From contig DNNV01000353.1 in NCBI GenBank assembly GCA_003497505.1, positions 1-7,109 on the forward strand: a stretch of DNA of 7,109 nucleotides. The letters run 5' to 3'. This DNA comes from Clostridiales bacterium. Lineage in GTDB: Bacteria > Bacillota > Clostridia > Tissierellales > Sedimentibacteraceae. The translations under genes and the position numbers were made by a program. Numbering within the stretch: position 1 is the stretch's first letter; every line of letters begins with the position of its first letter. Shown one piece after another: positions 5,225 to 7,109 of the stretch. Below the pieces are notes generated by a model. That model was not told the DNA's origin, did no database searches, and saw nothing but the letters and a program-made list of their open reading frames with translations.

Positions 5225-6400
5225 TCAATTCCCTCCCAGAGCCTGACTGAGATCAGCAATCAGATCATCGGCAGATTCCAGACCGACAGACAGCCGCAGC
5301 AAACATTCACCGATTCCTTTCGCTTCCCTCTCTTCTGCAGGGATATCCGCATGAGTCTGGAGCATTGGGTAAGTAATCAGGCTTTCCACACCGCCCAGAC
5401 TTTCTGCATATTGTATCAGAGATACCTTTTCCAGCAGACGGTGAGCCGTTTCTCTGCAGTCGGTTTCAAATGATAGCATGGCTCCAAAACCGGAAGCCTG
5501 TTTTTTGGAAATTTCATATCCCGGATGACTGGGAAGTCCCACATAGAACACCTTTTTAATTTTCCTCTGATCTAAAAGCCAATTTGCAATTTGAAGTGCG
5601 GTTTCCTGCTGCTGCTTCATGCGCACCGATAAGGTTTTGATTCCCCGGATTAAAAGCCAGCTGTCAAAAGGAGAAAGGCAGGAGCCGATTGTTTTGGTGA
5701 GAAATCGCAGACGCTCGGATAAAGCTTCATCAGATACTACCAAAAATCCAGCCAGCGTGTCGTTATGCCCGCCCAGATATTTTGTTCCGCTGTGGAGCAC
5801 AATATCGGCACCCAAATGCAATGGTTTCAGAAAATAAGGGGTGAGAAATGTGTTGTCAACAATCAGCAGAAGTTGATTTGCCTTACACAGCCGGGCAACG
5901 GCAGCGATATCAGTTACATGCATCATGGGATTCGTGGGTGTTTCAATAAATATCGCCTTTGTCTCAGGCTTAATTCGTGCTTGAATATTATCAATACCGG
6001 AGGTATCCACAAAATCGAATGTAAGTCCGTTTTTTATGGAAATATAAGAAAATAAACGGTGGGAACCTCCGTAAAGATCATCGGATACAATGATATGGTC
6101 CTTTGGTGAAAACAGCTCCATCAAGATGGCTACAGCAGCCATTCCGGTAGAAAAGGCCATGGCATCAGTGCCGCCTTCCAGTTTTGCCATTGTTATTTCC
6201 AGATGTTCCCGAGTAGGATTTTGCGATCTGGAATAATCAAACCCCGTACTTTTCCCCACACCAGGGTGCACAAATGTGGCTGACTGAAAAATGGGAACAC
6301 TGACAGCACCTGTCGTATCATATTTCTTATTGCTTCCGTGAATACATAGCGTTGTAAAATCCATATTTTTCTTGTATGATGTATTTAGAGACAAACGCAT
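5225..6400 (-). CDS. metB: Cystathionine gamma-synthase-type PLP trans-sulfuration enzyme
   Basis: This 391-residue enzyme belongs to the Cys/Met metabolism PLP family (fold type I). It most resembles Bacillus MetI/MetB, which makes cystathionine from an acylated homoserine and cysteine. Landmarks are the YSR motif (Tyr56, Arg58, phosphate contact from the partner subunit), FSTGMAA (83-89), DLYGG with Tyr110 stacking on PLP, ETPTNP (153-158), Asp182 in VDNT, the PLP lysine Lys207 in HSGTKYLGGH, ESLGGVESLITYP (333-345) and Arg369 in RLSVGLE binding the substrate carboxylate. All key residues are present. Methionine gamma-lyase, cystathionine gamma-lyase and O-acetylhomoserine sulfhydrylase share these motifs, but SAM-riboswitch control points to methionine synthesis. 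The frame runs back to an ATG at 6448 that lacks a ribosome binding site. AAAGGAGAG lies 5 bases before the ATG at 6400, so I start there. No partner met gene is in the window. Confidence 0.92.
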   Translation of the reverse strand: MRLSLNTSYKKNMDFTTLCIHGSNKKYDTTGAVSVPIFQSATFVHPGVGKSTGFDYSRSQNPTREHLEITMAKLEGGTDAMAFSTGMAAVAILMELFSPKDHIIVSDDLYGGSHRLFSYISIKNGLTFDFVDTSGIDNIQARIKPETKAIFIETPTNPMMHVTDIAAVARLCKANQLLLIVDNTFLTPYFLKPLHLGADIVLHSGTKYLGGHNDTLAGFLVVSDEALSERLRFLTKTIGSCLSPFDSWLLIRGIKTLSVRMKQQQETALQIANWLLDQRKIKKVFYVGLPSHPGYEISKKQASGFGAMLSFETDCRETAHRLLEKVSLIQYAESLGGVESLITYPMLQTHADIPAEEREAKGIGECLLRLSVGLESADDLIADLSQALGGN

Positions 6401-6600
6401 CAATACTCTCCTTTCCTTTTCAATTTTCAGATACTTGTTAAACACCATAATTTGCTGATTTTTAAAAGTTTTAAATGTATTATATATTTCTCTGTCATTG
6501 CGTTATAATGTAAGTACAAAATACACAAAACAAGCAACAGGAAAAATCACTGTTAGATAACGGACAAAGATCTTATTGAAATATATTGGTGATGTTTTTA
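6401..6600 (-). other. Unexplained 200-nt spacer between second riboswitch and metB
   Basis: After the second riboswitch terminator about 200 AT-rich bases remain before the metB start. I see no conserved riboswitch core, no T-box sequence, no ORF with a ribosome binding site and no good internal promoter. TATAAT-like boxes at 6479-6484 and 6502-6507 on the minus strand lack acceptable -35 elements. Confidence 0.5.
6406..6414 (-). promoter_or_regulatory. Ribosome binding site deciding the metB start
   Basis: AAAGGAGAG on the minus strand is 5 bases upstream of the ATG at 6400. It falls inside the 16-codon N-terminal extension of the longest frame, so the extension is probably untranslated leader. 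Confidence 0.75.
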
Positions 6601-6629
6601 ATAATAAAACCTCTCCTGAAAAACAGAAG
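6596..6629 (-). terminator. Riboswitch-controlled terminator 2 (SAM-I, downstream copy)
   Basis: On the minus strand ACCTCTTCTG pairs with CAGGAGAGGT (nine Watson-Crick pairs and one G-U) around a TTTTT loop and is followed by TTTATTATT. It lies just after the second SAM-I aptamer. A competing fold is visible: CTGAAA (6652-6657) with TTTCAG in the terminator loop and downstream arm, plus GAGG with CCTC. Confidence 0.85.
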
Positions 6630-6642
6630 AGGTCGATCCCTC

Positions 6643-6756
6643 AAATCTATCTTTCAGTAAACCTTTATCAGGCTATTACTGCCGGAATTAGCACCTGCAA
6701 TACTGCTGGTTGCCGGGCTTCACAGGGCCGATCCCTCCACCTCTCTTGATAGCTTT
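6643..6756 (-). promoter_or_regulatory. SAM-I (S-box) riboswitch aptamer, downstream copy
   Basis: This is a full SAM-I aptamer on the minus strand of about 114 nt. It reads TATCAAGAGAGGTGGAGGG, then GGCCC, GTGAAGCCC, GGCAACC, a P3 hairpin (GCA/TGC), GGTGCTAATTCC and a P4 hairpin (CAGTAA/TTACTG with inner CCT/AGG). P1 is CTATC/GATAG plus three further pairs past a mismatch. The L2/J3-4 pseudoknot is UCGG with CCGG instead of the usual CUGG with CCAG, so pairing is kept. Binding of S-adenosylmethionine is expected to stabilise P1 and allow terminator 2 to form, switching metB off. Confidence 0.95.
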
Positions 6757-6770
6757 TATTCAATTTGATT

Positions 6771-6810
6771 CGTAAAATATTAAAAGGTCTCCTTCCTATG
6801 AAAGAGACCT
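6771..6810 (-). terminator. Riboswitch-controlled terminator 1 (SAM-I, upstream copy)
   Basis: On the minus strand AGGTCTCTTTC (6800-6810) pairs with GAAGGAGACCT (6785-6795), ten Watson-Crick pairs and one G-U, around an ATAG loop, and is followed by TTTTAATATTTT. The antiterminator is clear: ATGAAAGAGA (6834-6843), the 3' strand of P1 and its flank, is exactly complementary over 10 bases to TCTCTTTCAT (6798-6807) in the terminator's 5' arm and loop. The two folds exclude each other. Confidence 0.9.
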
Positions 6811-6836
6811 ATGCATATACTTATACAAAAATTTCT

Positions 6837-6946
6837 CTTTCATCTTCCAGTACCATGTACTGCTGGAATTAACACCGCTGCATTCAAATGAGAATGCCGG
6901 TTGTCGGGCTTCATCGGGCCAGTCCCTCTACCTCTCTTGATAAAAG
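6837..6946 (-). promoter_or_regulatory. SAM-I (S-box) riboswitch aptamer, upstream copy
   Basis: This is a full SAM-I aptamer on the minus strand of about 110 nt. It reads TATCAAGAGAGGTAGAGGG, then ACTGGCCCGATGAAGCCC, a CAACC junction, a P3 hairpin (CCG-GCATTC with GAATGC-AG-CGG), GGTGTTAATTCC and a P4 hairpin (CAGTAC/GTACTG). P1 is CTTTTATC with GATGAAAG, one G-U pair included. The L2/J3-4 pseudoknot is the usual CUGG with CCAG. The common GGCAACC is here GACAACC, matched by GGTGT where GGTGC is usual, so the pair is retained as A-U. The bases known to contact SAM in this class appear intact. Confidence 0.95.
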
Positions 6947-6978
6947 TTTATTTATTATTATTCAGATTTATTTTTATC

Positions 6979-7007
6979 ATTCTACTAATTTATTTTTTAA
7001 TTGTCAA
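6979..7007 (-). promoter_or_regulatory. Sigma-A promoter of the SAM-regulated metB leader
   Basis: On the minus strand TTGACA (7002-7007) is followed after exactly 17 bases by TAGAAT (6979-6984, five of six matches). Transcription should start near 6972, about 25 bases before the first SAM-I aptamer. That gives a leader of about 570 nt before metB, with control by the riboswitches rather than by initiation. Confidence 0.85.
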
Positions 7008-7032
7008 CACTCTTTTTTGAATTTTAATATAT

Positions 7033-7109
7033 TTATATATAGAACATAATTGTATGCTCTTTTTTGTGCTTTTCTGCTTCATTGACTAAATCAGCTATTG
7101 TGATTGAAC
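7033..7109 (-). CDS. Possible C-terminal end of a gene running in from the right
   Basis: One minus-strand frame is open from the window edge for 24 codons and stops at TAA (7033-7035). It ends in ITIADLVNEAEKHKKEHTIMFYI, whose charged, helix-like composition looks like a real protein tail. The other two minus frames stop within a few codons. The piece is too short to name. If real, its gene is leftward and ends about 25 bases before the metB promoter, with no obvious terminator between. Confidence 0.45.
   Translation of the reverse strand, partial: SITIADLVNEAEKHKKEHTIMFYI

Noticed and set aside
6401..6448. 16-codon N-terminal extension of the metB protein from the ATG at 6448
   Set aside because: It has no ribosome binding site, while a strong one lies inside the extension next to the ATG at 6400.
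6479..6507. TATAAT/TATAAC boxes on the minus strand between the second riboswitch and metB, as a promoter bypassing SAM control
   Set aside because: No -35 hexamer with more than three matches lies at 16-18 bases; the region is AT-rich enough to give such boxes by chance.
7008..7080. Repeated CAAAAAAGAG near the right edge as a functional direct repeat
   Set aside because: Only two copies of an A-rich word in AT-rich sequence; chance is the simplest explanation.

Overview
This is a 7.1-kb, AT-rich stretch of chromosome from what looks like an endospore-forming member of the Clostridia/Firmicutes. The evidence is a YyaC spore protein, an RsgI-like domain, a YczE-type membrane protein, strong AGGAGG-type ribosome binding sites, sigma-A promoters with TATAAT boxes, and S-box (SAM-I) riboswitches. 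No tRNA, rRNA, CRISPR array, insertion sequence or phage gene was seen.

Layout, left to right. Positions 1-46 are a perfect 21-bp hairpin, probably the terminator of the leftward yyaC gene (61-624). Next, also leftward, is a DUF975-family membrane protein with a glycine-rich loop (686-1465). A divergent intergenic region (1466-1645) carries a promoter in each direction. The rightward one is a perfect TTGACA-17-TATAAT promoter with a 16-bp palindrome over its -10 and start, and it drives a YczE/YitT-family membrane protein (1646-2308). A bidirectional terminator (2309-2337) separates that gene from a leftward cluster. In order of transcription the cluster is a small four-helix membrane protein of unknown function (4955-4584), the old yellow enzyme NamA (4571-3543), a membrane-anchored RsgI-like domain protein (3473-3033) and a stand-alone HD-domain phosphohydrolase (2980-2342). 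The spacing allows one operon, although the last two genes could also have promoters of their own.

The intergenic region 4956-5224 holds the cluster's promoter. It also holds a rightward promoter-like site followed about 95 bases later by a good terminator, so a small RNA is possible there. The right third is a methionine-biosynthesis unit: a leftward trans-sulfuration enzyme of the cystathionine gamma-synthase type (6400-5225), preceded by a leader of about 570 nt. The leader starts from a strong promoter (6979-7007) and contains two complete SAM-I riboswitches in tandem, each with its own aptamer and intrinsic terminator. A charged reading frame ending at 7033 is probably the C-terminus of a gene lying mostly outside the window.

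The most notable item is the tandem SAM-I leader. The two aptamers differ at paired positions in a compensating way (pseudoknot in one, helix next to the SAM pocket in the other), which suggests both are functional. The gene would then be transcribed only if both terminators are passed, that is, when SAM is low. The other genes look like ordinary housekeeping or sporulation-related genes.
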